From Halobacillus locisalis (GTDB lineage: Bacteria; Bacillota; Bacilli; Bacillales; Halobacillaceae): DNA of 64,000 nucleotides. A model generated the notes under the pieces. That model did not search any database. It was given only the letters and a program-made list of their open reading frames with translations, and was not told the origin of the DNA. The DNA is taken from the NCBI RefSeq assembly GCF_013694105.1, contig NZ_JACEFG010000004.1, positions 62,001 through 126,000 of the forward strand, given 5' to 3'. Positions 17,471-26,374 of this stretch are shown here, one piece after another (the first letter of the stretch is position 1; each line of letters opens with the position of its first letter). A program made the position numbers and the translations under genes.

Positions 17471-20400
17471 GTGTCTTTTTTATCTGAGGAAAGGAATGCC
17501 GAACTCTTTGAACAACAGCTGCTCAAGCTTTGGCGCAAAGGCTATGTAACGTCTGAAGAATATGCGCGAATCAAAGAAGCGAATCAGACATTCATCAATG
17601 ACCTTTTGGCTGAGTATGAACAAGAAGAAATGGTTCAGCAGGAAGCCGTCGTTGAGGAACCTGTCCAGGATCCGGAGCCCGTGAAACCGAAGAAGCAGAA
17701 AAAGGTGAAGACGGCCGAGCAGATCCGTGAGCGGAATATTACATGGACGCTCATCTTAGGGGTTTCCATTCTGTTGATTACGGGTCTGATTGTCGCGACA
17801 AGTCAATGGGATCAAATGGGACCGGGGGTTAAAGTGTTCTCGATATCCTTTGTGTCGTTGTTCTTCTTAGCATTGAGTTATGGAACCGGCCGATTCTTGA
17901 AAATCAAGCAGACCGCGTTTGCTTTTCTTACGCTCGGAAGCTTACTGATCCCTATTGTCATTGTAGCGATCGGGTATTTCGAATTGTTCGGTCCGTATTT
18001 GTCACTGTTTGGAGAAGGGAGGCATTTGTTGGGTTTATTAGGAACGCTGCTTCCGCTCCCGCTATACGTTCGGCACGCATTCGTCCATCAATCCCGCTTT
18101 TATGTGTGGGTATCCTTTCTGTTTGCCTCGCTGACTGTAGGTTTTGCCTTAGGATCGCTCCCGTTAACGATGGATGCGTTCTACTTCGGGATCATGGTGT
18201 ACAATGCAGCGCTGTTGTTGGTGTACGTTCGTTACCAAAACCATCTTCCGCTCTTCATGAAGGAAGTTCCGTTATACGCTCAAGTGAACTTGATTTTGTC
18301 GACGCTGCTCATGTTGTTCTTTTTCGAGAGCGAAGTGTTCTACAGCTTCAACTTGTTGCTGACGGCAAGCATTTATATGGCGATGGTTTTCGTAAGCAAA
18401 ACGAAAGAGTACCAGTTCGTCTTTTCTGTGATGATCGTCTATGCGGTGTACCAGCTCGTTGAACATTCGCCGCTTCATTCTGTGGATGGGACGATTTATG
18501 CGATGATCGGTTTTCTCTACTTGGGGTTTGCTTATGCCTTCAAGAATCATACATTCATAGAAAAAGTGTTCAAGTACACGAGTGGCGTCGTATCGTTATG
18601 TGCGTTCCTCTACATCTCATACGAAAGTCTTCTGCTTAGAGGAGAGGTCGATTCATGGGTGTTATTTGCCGCCTATCTCATCATTACGGCGAACTATCTA
18701 TTGTTATCTAACCTGACAAAAAACTTGGTGTTTTCCTATATGACACCTTTGTTCTTCTTTGTGACGCTTTGGCAATTGTGGGAACTTACGGAAATCGGAC
18801 CGCTTGTATTGTTCCTATTCTTTGGGGCGGCTGCCGTCTTTTTATATGTAGGATTATGGACGAAACACCGTTTTCTTATGCCGGTTCAGGCGAGCACTTT
18901 TGCGGTTGCCATCTTTGTACAGATCGGGTGCTTAACATATGTGCTGAATGAGATGCTGCTTGGATATGGAGCCCTTCAGTTGTTCACCATCAGTATTTTG
19001 GCTTTTTTCGTGAAAAAGAAAACGGAAAAACCGGATATTTTCATGCCGGCGATTTGGATTCATCCTATCGCGCTATCCTTATCTGCTGTACTATTCTATG
19101 AATCTTTGATCAGCTGGATTGGTCGTTTCGCTTTCCCGCTTCACTTGGCGGTATCGGCGATCATCCTGCTTGGGATTCATTTAGCGTGGAGGCAGTTGAA
19201 AGAGCAAGAGCTATCGAAGGCGAGCTTTTATATCGGGCAAATCACGTACATCTTCGCCATGCTCAGTTTCTTTTACAGCCCGGTAGGCGAATCTTTTGTA
19301 AGGCCGCTGGTTTTCCTTGTGGGGATAGGGATCATGCTTTGGTTTGTGCTCTATGATAAACAGTCGTTTCTATGGTTGTTCGTGTCGGTGACGACTCTAG
19401 CTTTCTATCTATCCTTGATCGATGTGCTCGCGATTACGTCCTTTAACGCTTTCGTCAATTATGTGTTATTTGTGCCTTTATTGTTGATTGGAGCAGGGGA
19501 GTTCGGGCAGCGTAAATGGGCAGACATGAAACCTTACTTTTACTGGTTGGGGCACATCATTCAACCGCTTGTCATCGGGGTGATTTGGCTGAATCAAACA
19601 AGTTCGGAACCCATACACCCGTTCCTTTTGGTGGTCCCGCTTTCGGTATATGTGTACAGTGCCTTGGGGAGTAGGCGGGAATGGGAAATCAAATTGATGT
19701 TATATGCTTCTTTATCGGTTGGGTTTCTCATGATTGTGACCATCGCTGATTATTACGCAGTTTGGGGATTGGTTCCCGAAGTGTATGCCTTCCTTGCGAT
19801 GAGCGTCCTTACCGCTGGCTTATGGGTGGCTGTTCCACACAGTTGGAAAAAACGCATCGAATGGTACATCGTTCCGCTTTCTATAATAGGTTTATTCATG
19901 ATCATCAACCAGGCTGCGCCATTGCTCGTGAAAGAACTGGGACTGATCTTTGGTTATGTCATTTTGATTTTGTTTTTCATTCATAGAAGAAAGTGGTCGA
20001 TTGTTGCCTTCGCGCCTTTACTTTTGACGATTGATGCGTGGGAGCAGATGACGCTGAGATTGAATTCCGATATTAAAATTCTGTTGTTAGTGGGGTGTGT
20101 GTTCGGGTTGCTTGCCGCTGGTCGGAAGTTCTACCGCTACTTGGTTGCGCCGAAGTATGAGGTAGATGCCTATTCGTGGACAGCGGTCGTCTATATCGGA
20201 TACATCTTTACACTGACGATCATGGATTCGAATGTGTGGGTGCGCATCATTCCTGTCTTGCTCACGGCCATGTGGCTGTTCGTCAATGCGAAAAAGTGGA
20301 ACGGCAAGTACGTAGATCAAGCCTTTTATACGTTGTCTATTCTGAGCTTGTACGTCGCTTATCTTATGGTGATTGATGATAAGCACCGTTTAATTCCGGA

Positions 20401-20857
20401 CATCATTCAAGCAGAGCTCCAGTCCATTCCTATACTGGTCGTTTTGTTCTTCTTAAAGAGGAATACGTGGAAGAACAATAAGAACGTCATGAACCATGTC
20501 CGTATGGCTTTGCTCCTGCTGATCGCTGGATACCTGGTCGTCGACGCGATTCAAAGTCACACGATTTGGGATGCCTGGATTATTGGTGGGCTGTCACTAT
20601 CATCCATGATTGCGGGCTTGCAGCTAAGAATCAAGTCGTACTTCTTTGTCGGCATGGGTGTACTTATTTTCAACGTGATGTATCAAACGAGACCTTACTG
20701 GGGGAACGTTCCGTGGTGGGTGTACCTGCTGATTGCAGGGCTCGCCTTGATCGGGATTGCCAGCTACAATGAATGGCAAAAGCAGCAATCGGATTCAGAT
20801 AAGCCGGTCGAGCGGAAATTGAAGCGGCTATGGCTGTCGTTTAAAAAGTGGAATTAG
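17471..20857 (+). CDS. Very large polytopic membrane protein, unknown
   Basis: 1128 residues from a GTG start, five bases after GGAGGGG. A soluble N-terminus (1-90) contains an acidic stretch and a basic linker ('KPKKQKKVKTAEQIRERN'). It is followed by more than 30 hydrophobic segments to about residue 1105 and a basic tail. The start of the membrane part ('WTLILGVSILLITGLIVATSQW') is like DUF2157/SCO7613-type proteins of Bacillaceae and Actinobacteria. No enzymatic motif or ATP site is visible. Monocistronic. I have no functional assignment. Confidence 0.8.
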   Translation: MSFLSEERNAELFEQQLLKLWRKGYVTSEEYARIKEANQTFINDLLAEYEQEEMVQQEAVVEEPVQDPEPVKPKKQKKVKTAEQIRERNITWTLILGVSILLITGLIVATSQWDQMGPGVKVFSISFVSLFFLALSYGTGRFLKIKQTAFAFLTLGSLLIPIVIVAIGYFELFGPYLSLFGEGRHLLGLLGTLLPLPLYVRHAFVHQSRFYVWVSFLFASLTVGFALGSLPLTMDAFYFGIMVYNAALLLVYVRYQNHLPLFMKEVPLYAQVNLILSTLLMLFFFESEVFYSFNLLLTASIYMAMVFVSKTKEYQFVFSVMIVYAVYQLVEHSPLHSVDGTIYAMIGFLYLGFAYAFKNHTFIEKVFKYTSGVVSLCAFLYISYESLLLRGEVDSWVLFAAYLIITANYLLLSNLTKNLVFSYMTPLFFFVTLWQLWELTEIGPLVLFLFFGAAAVFLYVGLWTKHRFLMPVQASTFAVAIFVQIGCLTYVLNEMLLGYGALQLFTISILAFFVKKKTEKPDIFMPAIWIHPIALSLSAVLFYESLISWIGRFAFPLHLAVSAIILLGIHLAWRQLKEQELSKASFYIGQITYIFAMLSFFYSPVGESFVRPLVFLVGIGIMLWFVLYDKQSFLWLFVSVTTLAFYLSLIDVLAITSFNAFVNYVLFVPLLLIGAGEFGQRKWADMKPYFYWLGHIIQPLVIGVIWLNQTSSEPIHPFLLVVPLSVYVYSALGSRREWEIKLMLYASLSVGFLMIVTIADYYAVWGLVPEVYAFLAMSVLTAGLWVAVPHSWKKRIEWYIVPLSIIGLFMIINQAAPLLVKELGLIFGYVILILFFIHRRKWSIVAFAPLLLTIDAWEQMTLRLNSDIKILLLVGCVFGLLAAGRKFYRYLVAPKYEVDAYSWTAVVYIGYIFTLTIMDSNVWVRIIPVLLTAMWLFVNAKKWNGKYVDQAFYTLSILSLYVAYLMVIDDKHRLIPDIIQAELQSIPILVVLFFLKRNTWKNNKNVMNHVRMALLLLIAGYLVVDAIQSHTIWDAWIIGGLSLSSMIAGLQLRIKSYFFVGMGVLIFNVMYQTRPYWGNVPWWVYLLIAGLALIGIASYNEWQKQQSDSDKPVERKLKRLWLSFKKWN

Positions 20858-20865
20858 AATGAATC

Positions 20866-20897
20866 AAGGGACAGGTCGCGTATTGGACCTGTCCCTT
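20866..20897 (+). terminator. Terminator-like stem before repeat Q1
   Basis: AAGGGACAGGT (20866-20876) pairs with ACCTGTCCCTT (20887-20897). The sequence ATCAAGGGACAG (20863-20874) is also perfectly complementary to CTGTCCCTTGAT (21227-21238) on the far side of repeat Q1. Confidence 0.65.
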
Positions 20898-21215
20898 CAG
20901 TTTGCCTGGGAAAGTTACTTTCGGTTCTCCCAAGTTGAGAGGAGGCCGGTGGCGTGGAAACGCCTCCCTTTCCGCAGGAGGCGGTGAGCTTCCTCGCCCG
21001 CTTCGCGACCTGCGGGATCTCACCCAAGCCTCAGGATCCTGCAGGAGTGTCGCCGTTTCCACGCCACCTTATAATAGCAAGGCTGAACCTCTAGGGATTC
21101 TACTACAATGAGGAGCTCCACGCATGGCAGCACCATGTTTGGCGAGGTTCTGTTTCCACTATGCTACAAATAGTCGAAACAGAACCTCTTCGCAGACTTC
21201 TACAGGCAGCCTGAA
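20896..21215. repeat. Nested palindromic repeat Q1
   Basis: About 320 bp bounded by an imperfect 13-bp terminal inverted repeat, TTCAGTTTGCCTG and CAGGCAGCCTGAA. Inside are a long hairpin with arms GGTGGCGTGGAAACG (20948-20962) and CGTTTCCACGCCACC (21054-21068), and a second hairpin GAGGTTCTGTTTC (21144-21156) with GAAACAGAACCTC (21175-21187). About 80% alike to Q2 at 42.3 kb. It contains no gene; short open frames over it are artefacts of the repeat. Confidence 0.9.
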
Positions 21216-21247
21216 GGGGCACAAGTCTGTCCCTTGATTATCTTGTA

Positions 21248-22636
21248 CTATGCCTGCTTCATCATCGTAATATACAGCTGTTGATAAGCTTTGTGTTCCT
21301 CCTGCATTCCTTCTTCCTGGTATAGCTTGGCTAACCATTGTACCGGCTGAGGATCTTTCTCATACAGTTCCATGTCCCAGCTCATGCACTCGATCGCTCG
21401 TTTAGACTGGCGGAACTCATAATATAACTCTCCGAGTCGACGTTGATGGTTCGGGTCATCAGAAAGTGTCTCCATTTCTTTCAGTTTATCTATGATCGGT
21501 TTTAAAGCAGGGTCGCTCTCAAAAGGACGGGCCCACTGTACAATATAGGGAGGGTCGTATTCATTGAGTAAGTCGCTGATCGCCTGTTGCAAGATTTCTT
21601 TTGCGTGTGCTGGCTGATCAGATTTCATGAATAAAGAGGTAAGGACTTCCCACGATTTCGGTGAAAGGGAAGCGGATAGAAGAGGGTGTTGTCTGACGAG
21701 ATCAATCAACGTTTTTGACTGATGTGGAGTTAAACGGATCTCGTGTTCATCCATTAAAGAAAGCGCGCGTTCTGGACGGTGATTCTTAATCAAAGTATCC
21801 CAGTAATCCTGTAAAAAGAATGGGGTGGTTAGTCCTCGCTCGTACAAGTCTGTGAGAAACGCTAATCGGTCTTCGTCAGAATATCCACTGAGAAGAGGGA
21901 GTAAGGCTTCATAGTCGCCTGTTGATTGCGTGCGAACCGCTCGATCAATCGAAAGGGCGGTCTTTTCGAGGGAACGGGATTGTTTTTCATACAAGGACTG
22001 AAGGGATTGGTAGGAATCCGTATTCTCCCTGTTATGGAAAAGGGTCTTCTCTACGCGGATCGGATCTTGAAGAAGGAGCTGTTCATCATCATGTTTATAG
22101 CGTTGTTCATATTGCCCGAACTGCAGATCTCCAGAGAATGCATCACTCAATGGGTGGTTGGGCGCAAAATCTTCGAGTAGCTGAAGAATACGGTAACAGG
22201 AAAGCATTTTTCCGTTGCGTCGTTCTTTATAGAATAGAGTTTGGATAAAGTGTGCGAGTTTTGGTTTTTTTATGAATGGATGGAAGTACGTTGCAATCAA
22301 CGCTGTTTCTTCATGTCCCCATCGATGTTGGAGGGTTTCGAAAAGGGTATTGAAGTTCTGCTTTTTATAAGAAGGGGATAATAGGCTTTGTGTTAATGGG
22401 TGAGAACCGGAGAAGGTGATCCCTCGTTGAAAGGCTAAGGAAACGAAGGAAGAGTTCGGTCGTTTGCTGGCTGATACATAATTCAAATAGTGATGTTTAT
22501 GGAAGAAGAGGTAATAACGGTGATTCTCATCGTCACGGGCCTCGATAATCTGACACTGTTCATAGATCGTCATACGGTCGACGGTAACAGGGGAAGCTTG
22601 ATGCTTAGCTTTAAGGGTTACGGTAGGTAATGACAT
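21248..22636 (-). CDS. TPR-like helical protein, unknown
   Basis: 462 residues from the ATG at 22636, seven bases after GGAGG. The N-terminal 190 residues form a mixed domain ('YYLFFHKHHYLNYVS', 'RRNGKMLSCYRILQLLEDF'). The rest is a string of helical pairs such as 'PAHAKEILQQAISDLL' and 'HQRRLGELYYEFRQSKRAIECM', resembling tetratricopeptide repeats. There is no signal peptide or membrane segment. I do not recognise a named family; a scaffold or regulator role would be inference. Confidence 0.7.
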   Translation of the reverse strand: MSLPTVTLKAKHQASPVTVDRMTIYEQCQIIEARDDENHRYYLFFHKHHYLNYVSASKRPNSSFVSLAFQRGITFSGSHPLTQSLLSPSYKKQNFNTLFETLQHRWGHEETALIATYFHPFIKKPKLAHFIQTLFYKERRNGKMLSCYRILQLLEDFAPNHPLSDAFSGDLQFGQYEQRYKHDDEQLLLQDPIRVEKTLFHNRENTDSYQSLQSLYEKQSRSLEKTALSIDRAVRTQSTGDYEALLPLLSGYSDEDRLAFLTDLYERGLTTPFFLQDYWDTLIKNHRPERALSLMDEHEIRLTPHQSKTLIDLVRQHPLLSASLSPKSWEVLTSLFMKSDQPAHAKEILQQAISDLLNEYDPPYIVQWARPFESDPALKPIIDKLKEMETLSDDPNHQRRLGELYYEFRQSKRAIECMSWDMELYEKDPQPVQWLAKLYQEEGMQEEHKAYQQLYITMMKQA

Positions 22637-22847
22637 TAGAAAACCTCCTAGTCGTTTCTTCCATTCTATCATGGAATCGGTCATGTGACACCATCTGGAA
22701 GGTCAGCTTTTATGTGTCAATCTCGTTACTTTTTTGATTTATGGATGTGCTGAAAAAAGATCTGTGCTAAACTCTTGTAAAGCGCTTCATTTAGACGGTA
22801 AGAGACGGCGTTCGACAAGAAATGGCATAGGTGGGATTAATATCAAC

Positions 22848-23897
22848 ATGAACATTCTCTTAACAGGATCCACAGGGTTTGTAGGTAAGCAGTTGACGCT
22901 TCAGTTACTCGGTCAAGGTCATTCAGTTTATGCTTTAGCACGGAACAAAAAGAAGGCAGACAACCTAAAGGCTTCGGTCCCTGACCATCTTCAAGATCGA
23001 TTGTATATGGTAGAGGGGAACATTGCTGAAGACATGGCAGGTGTATCCGATGAACAAATCGAACAACTCCAAGGTCGCATCGACACCGTGTATCATATTG
23101 CGGCTTACCTTTCTTTCGACGACCGTGAGAAGGATCAACTTTTTCATATAAATGTAAATGGAACGAGGCATATATTAGAACTAGCAAAAAAATTACATGT
23201 GAAGAATTTCTTCCATGTGAGTACGGCCTACACGTTAGGGGACCAGCTTCACGCCAAGGAGGAACTTCATTCGCTTGAGCGTTCTTTCGTTAATTACTAT
23301 GAGAAAAGTAAGTGCGAAGCGGAGCATCTTGTTTTTGAATATAAAGATGACTTTCATATCAACATTTTCCGACCATCGATTATCGTGGGGGATTCAAAAA
23401 CAGGGGAAGCGGAATCGACTTTCGCTTTATATGGCGTCATTCGCAGCTTCCAACTGATGAAACGAAGAATAGAACGTCAGAAATCGGCCACTCCAGAAAA
23501 AATCAGGTTCGTGTGTAATGAAAAGGCAGCACAGAACTTAGTGCCTGTCGATTACGTTGTGAATGTTCTTGTGGCTGGACTGGAGCACGCAGAGCAGAAC
23601 AAGATTTATCACATTACGAATTCGCATCCGCCAAGCAACGCTTTCGTATTCGAACTTCTGAAATCAGAGCTTGATTTCTACGGAGTGGAGCTTGTCCCGA
23701 CCACGTTCGAAGGCGGATTAACGGATCAGGAATTAAAGTTCAATGAGCCGATGCGTGTGTTTCAGGAGTATTTGAAAAAGACGCTGCATTTTGATGATTC
23801 GAATACCCAGGAACTTTTAGCCAAGAGTCACTTGCAACCGCTCGATTTGAATGAGCGGGTCCTACGAACGATTATTTCAGGTAAGGTTAACGCATGA
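22848..23897 (+). CDS. Extended SDR oxidoreductase (NAD-binding_4 / thioester-reductase-like)
   Basis: 349 residues from the ATG at 22848, with GGTGGG 13 bases upstream, a rather long spacing. The Rossmann start 'ILLTGSTGFVGKQLTLQLL' (3-21) has the extended-SDR TGxxGxxG. 'HVSTAYTLGD' and the active 'YYEKSKCEAE' YxxxK near 150 follow. The fold is that of male-sterility/fatty-acyl-reductase and epimerase relatives; the substrate is unknown. It overlaps the next gene by 4 bp (ATGA), so reductase and hydrolase are made together, perhaps acting on an acyl ester or polyketide-type compound (inference). Confidence 0.78.
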   Translation: MNILLTGSTGFVGKQLTLQLLGQGHSVYALARNKKKADNLKASVPDHLQDRLYMVEGNIAEDMAGVSDEQIEQLQGRIDTVYHIAAYLSFDDREKDQLFHINVNGTRHILELAKKLHVKNFFHVSTAYTLGDQLHAKEELHSLERSFVNYYEKSKCEAEHLVFEYKDDFHINIFRPSIIVGDSKTGEAESTFALYGVIRSFQLMKRRIERQKSATPEKIRFVCNEKAAQNLVPVDYVVNVLVAGLEHAEQNKIYHITNSHPPSNAFVFELLKSELDFYGVELVPTTFEGGLTDQELKFNEPMRVFQEYLKKTLHFDDSNTQELLAKSHLQPLDLNERVLRTIISGKVNA

Positions 23898-24682
23898 CGT
23901 TAGGCTACAAAACGTATGTCCGCGATGCTAGTAAGAGCTGGATTGTGTTTTTCCACGGTTTTGGTGGGAACTATACGATTTTCAACAGACAAATCAATGA
24001 CTTTAAGGAGAACTATAACCTCTTGTTCATTGATTTACCTGGTCACGGAGAGTCGCCGAACATCAACACCATTGATGAGAATGTATTGGACTTCACGGGT
24101 CAGAAAGTGATTGAGCTGCTCGACCGCTTGAATATCCAAAAGCCTCATTTTATCGGTGTCTCTTTAGGGACGATCGTCATTCAGCATATCGCTATGGTGT
24201 ACCCGTCCAGAATCAAATCGATGATTCTCTCAGGTGCAGTGGGGAAATGGCTATGGTGGGGAGAACTGGTCGGTAAAGTGGCTTTGTCCTTCCCGATCCG
24301 GCAAATGCTTCCGTACATGGTTCCTTATGTGAGCTTCGCTTATATTTTGATGCCGAAGAAAAACCATAAGAAATCGAGGAACATGTTCATTCGAGAGGCT
24401 TTGAAATTAGGGCAGGATTCTTATTTGAGATGGTTGTACATTCTGAGAGATGCGAACAGCATTTATAAGTCGCTACGCGCGCAGACGAATCACATCCCGA
24501 AGCTTTACATCTCTGGTGATGAAGATCATATGTTCCTGCGCGGAATCACTCGCCACGTCAAAGAAGAGCATGGAGCGAAGTTGGAGATATTAAAGAAGTG
24601 TGGACATGTATGCAACATCGAGCAGTCGGCCCTTTTCAATAAGCTGTCCTTGCAATTCATTCAACAACTTGACCCCGCATGA
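23894..24682 (+). CDS. Alpha/beta hydrolase
   Basis: 262 residues. 'VFFHGFGGN' (oxyanion loop, about 18), 'FIDLPGHGES' (about 45), the nucleophile elbow 'GVSLGT' (Ser about 90), 'YISGDED' (acid, about 208) and 'KCGHVCNIE' (His about 237) make a complete catalytic triad. Translationally coupled to the SDR upstream, suggesting a shared substrate. Cytosolic. The specific reaction is unknown. Confidence 0.82.
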   Translation: MTLGYKTYVRDASKSWIVFFHGFGGNYTIFNRQINDFKENYNLLFIDLPGHGESPNINTIDENVLDFTGQKVIELLDRLNIQKPHFIGVSLGTIVIQHIAMVYPSRIKSMILSGAVGKWLWWGELVGKVALSFPIRQMLPYMVPYVSFAYILMPKKNHKKSRNMFIREALKLGQDSYLRWLYILRDANSIYKSLRAQTNHIPKLYISGDEDHMFLRGITRHVKEEHGAKLEILKKCGHVCNIEQSALFNKLSLQFIQQLDPA

Positions 24683-24686
24683 TAGG

Positions 24687-24720
24687 AAGTCCGTTCTTGT
24701 ATTAAAGAGCGGACTTTTTT
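24687..24720. terminator. Convergent terminator
   Basis: AAGTCCG..CTT pairs with AAG..CGGACTT, followed by six T, between two converging hydrolase genes. Confidence 0.8.
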
Positions 24721-25409
24721 CATATTTTTAAGAAATCACAGCACGTATTCATCAGGTCATCTTTATCCGGTCCGTAACAGAGCATGTGTTTAGAACGGGG
24801 AAGAAAGTGGAGGGTTTTGTCTTCGGATTGAATCGATTCATAGATGTATTCAGCGCTCTTCGGGGGGAGTAAGCCATCTTCTCCGCCTTGAAGCACCAGT
24901 GTCGGAGCATCCACTTTCTCGAAATAAGGTCGTAGATCATCGACGAGCTTTTGAAATTCGAGTGATGCACTTATCGGCGTCGATCCCATTCGTCGGATAT
25001 AGCGTTGAAATAGATCGTTTTCCAATAAGTCGCCTCTTGCGGCGTCTTTTGCCATTTTCCACGTATCTTCCGCCAGTTGAGTGACGTCGATGTAGTGCGC
25101 AGATGTGCTGAGTAACACCAGTTTACTAACGTTATACTTTGTAGAAAGATACGAAGCGATCACGCCTCCCATCGAATAGCCGATGACATAGATGGTGTCG
25201 CATGAAAAAGTCAGGTCTTCCAACTCCTTCTCCGCTTTTGATACCCATTCCATATACTCTCTCCCATCAAGTGATTCATTCTTGTCATGGCCAGGGAGAA
25301 TCGGCAGTCTCAGCTCCCAATCTGTACGTTCTTTAATAATGCTGTATAAGGGCTCAAGCTCATATGGTGCTCCTCCGAATCCATGGATGAAAAGGCATCC
25401 CACAGTCAA
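24720..25409 (-). CDS. Carboxylesterase-like alpha/beta hydrolase
   Basis: 229 residues from a TTG at 25409, nine bases after GGGAG; the frame extends seven codons further but without a ribosome site. 'CLFIHGFGGAPYEL' (about 4), 'LPGHDKN', the elbow 'GYSMGG' (Ser about 88), 'LQGGEDGLLPP' and the terminal 'RSKHMLCY' (His) match the Est30/monoacylglycerol-lipase-like thermostable carboxylesterases of Bacillaceae. It hydrolyses short or medium acyl esters in the cytosol. A perfect 18-bp palindrome lies 84 bp upstream. Confidence 0.82.
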   Translation of the reverse strand: MTVGCLFIHGFGGAPYELEPLYSIIKERTDWELRLPILPGHDKNESLDGREYMEWVSKAEKELEDLTFSCDTIYVIGYSMGGVIASYLSTKYNVSKLVLLSTSAHYIDVTQLAEDTWKMAKDAARGDLLENDLFQRYIRRMGSTPISASLEFQKLVDDLRPYFEKVDAPTLVLQGGEDGLLPPKSAEYIYESIQSEDKTLHFLPRSKHMLCYGPDKDDLMNTCCDFLKI

Positions 25410-25489
25410 TAGAATCCACTCCCTTAACAATCTCTAACTCTATACCCTCTTCCCTATATTTGTACTCTATTAAATATGGAGTCTTTCAT

Positions 25490-25510
25490 TTGATCAAACG
25501 TTCGTTTGAT
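25490..25510. promoter_or_regulatory. Perfect palindrome, candidate operator
   Basis: ATCAAACG-TT-CGTTTGAT (25493-25510) upstream of the carboxylesterase. The 13-mer TTGATCAAACGTT (25490-25502) recurs at 34221-34233. It resembles a TetR-type half-site pair; the regulator is unknown. Confidence 0.45.
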
Positions 25511-25536
25511 TTTTCGGAAACACTAAATCTTCTTAT

Positions 25537-26088
25537 TCACGCTTGAAGGCGACGGCGGAGATGGGAGTCAGCTATCATTTCCTCAATACTATCTCTGTGA
25601 TCGGTCACCTCGATTGGATCGACAGCAGCACCAGGTCCGACGGCAATGGCCAAAGGGTCTCTGTCGTCAAAATAAAACACAAGAGCATGGTCATAGAGGA
25701 AATGTTCATCTTCATGAATGTGGTCTATGGTATAGACTTCAATGCTGGAAATGGTAGCGAACAAACGAATAGACGCATGATTTCCAGAAATCACTGGACC
25801 AACACTGCTATCTTCGCACTCTATTCTCGCTGGGTACTTTTTCTTTGATATGGATAGGTTCCCGTAATCTTCAAAAGACTCTGCTTCACCCCAAGTGTTC
25901 ATGATGATGTAGTAATGAGGATCGACTCGTTTATTCATCACAAGCGTAACAGGTCCCATATTCTCATAGACTTGACTGCCCAAGGTGAAATGTAAAAAGG
26001 GAAAAAGAAGCAAGTCTACTTGTTTATGAATCATATTCTCAAGTAACCTTAATTCTTCTATGGGAATAAGCCTCCCGTATTTCTTCAT
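25537..26088 (-). CDS. Hypothetical soluble protein
   Basis: 183 residues, mixed and acidic, ending 'DSIEEMIADSHLRRRLQA'. Strand-rich blocks include 'GPVTLVMNKRVDPHYYIIMNTWGEAE' and 'RLFATISSIEVYTIDHIHEDEHFLYDHALVFYF'. No signal peptide, membrane segment or catalytic motif is evident. I do not recognise it. The gene stands alone, with the TGTCCGA-type array B upstream. Confidence 0.65.
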   Translation of the reverse strand: MKKYGRLIPIEELRLLENMIHKQVDLLLFPFLHFTLGSQVYENMGPVTLVMNKRVDPHYYIIMNTWGEAESFEDYGNLSISKKKYPARIECEDSSVGPVISGNHASIRLFATISSIEVYTIDHIHEDEHFLYDHALVFYFDDRDPLAIAVGPGAAVDPIEVTDHRDSIEEMIADSHLRRRLQA

Positions 26089-26166
26089 ATGTAAACCCCC
26101 TTTGATCTGATATGGTATATTATAGCAGTAAACCCATTTGATATTATGGAGTGAGCGGATCTCTAT

Positions 26167-26318
26167 TCGGACATTTCGGCAAGCAATACGGACAACAGAT
26201 GAACGATTTCAGACATCTATAGGCGTAATTCGGACAAGCGGTCCTCTATATCGGACATTCCCTGCCAATTCGGACATTTACTCAGCTTATTCAGACAAAT
26301 GTCACGCTTATTCGGACA
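26167..26318 (-). repeat. Array B: eight TGTCCGA units at 21-bp steps
   Basis: Plus-strand TCGGACA (variants ACGGACA, TCAGACA) begin at 26167, 26188, 26209, 26230, 26251, 26270, 26291 and 26312: steps 21, 21, 21, 21, 19, 21, 21. Read on the minus strand this is exactly the step order of array A. The array fills the gap between two divergent genes. Confidence 0.9.
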
Positions 26319-26374
26319 CCCTACACTTCCTTCTGTAGAGGACCAAGAAACATTATGATTAAAGGATGACACAC

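Noticed and set aside
22776-22789. CcpA cre-like TGTAAAGCGCTTCA upstream of the SDR-hydrolase operon
   Set aside because: The central CG is shifted by one base relative to the cre consensus, so the match is not good enough to annotate.
26167-26318. CRISPR-like regularity of the TGTCCGA arrays
   Set aside because: The repeated part is only seven bases and the spacers are about 14 bases; there are no cas genes and the units are degenerate.
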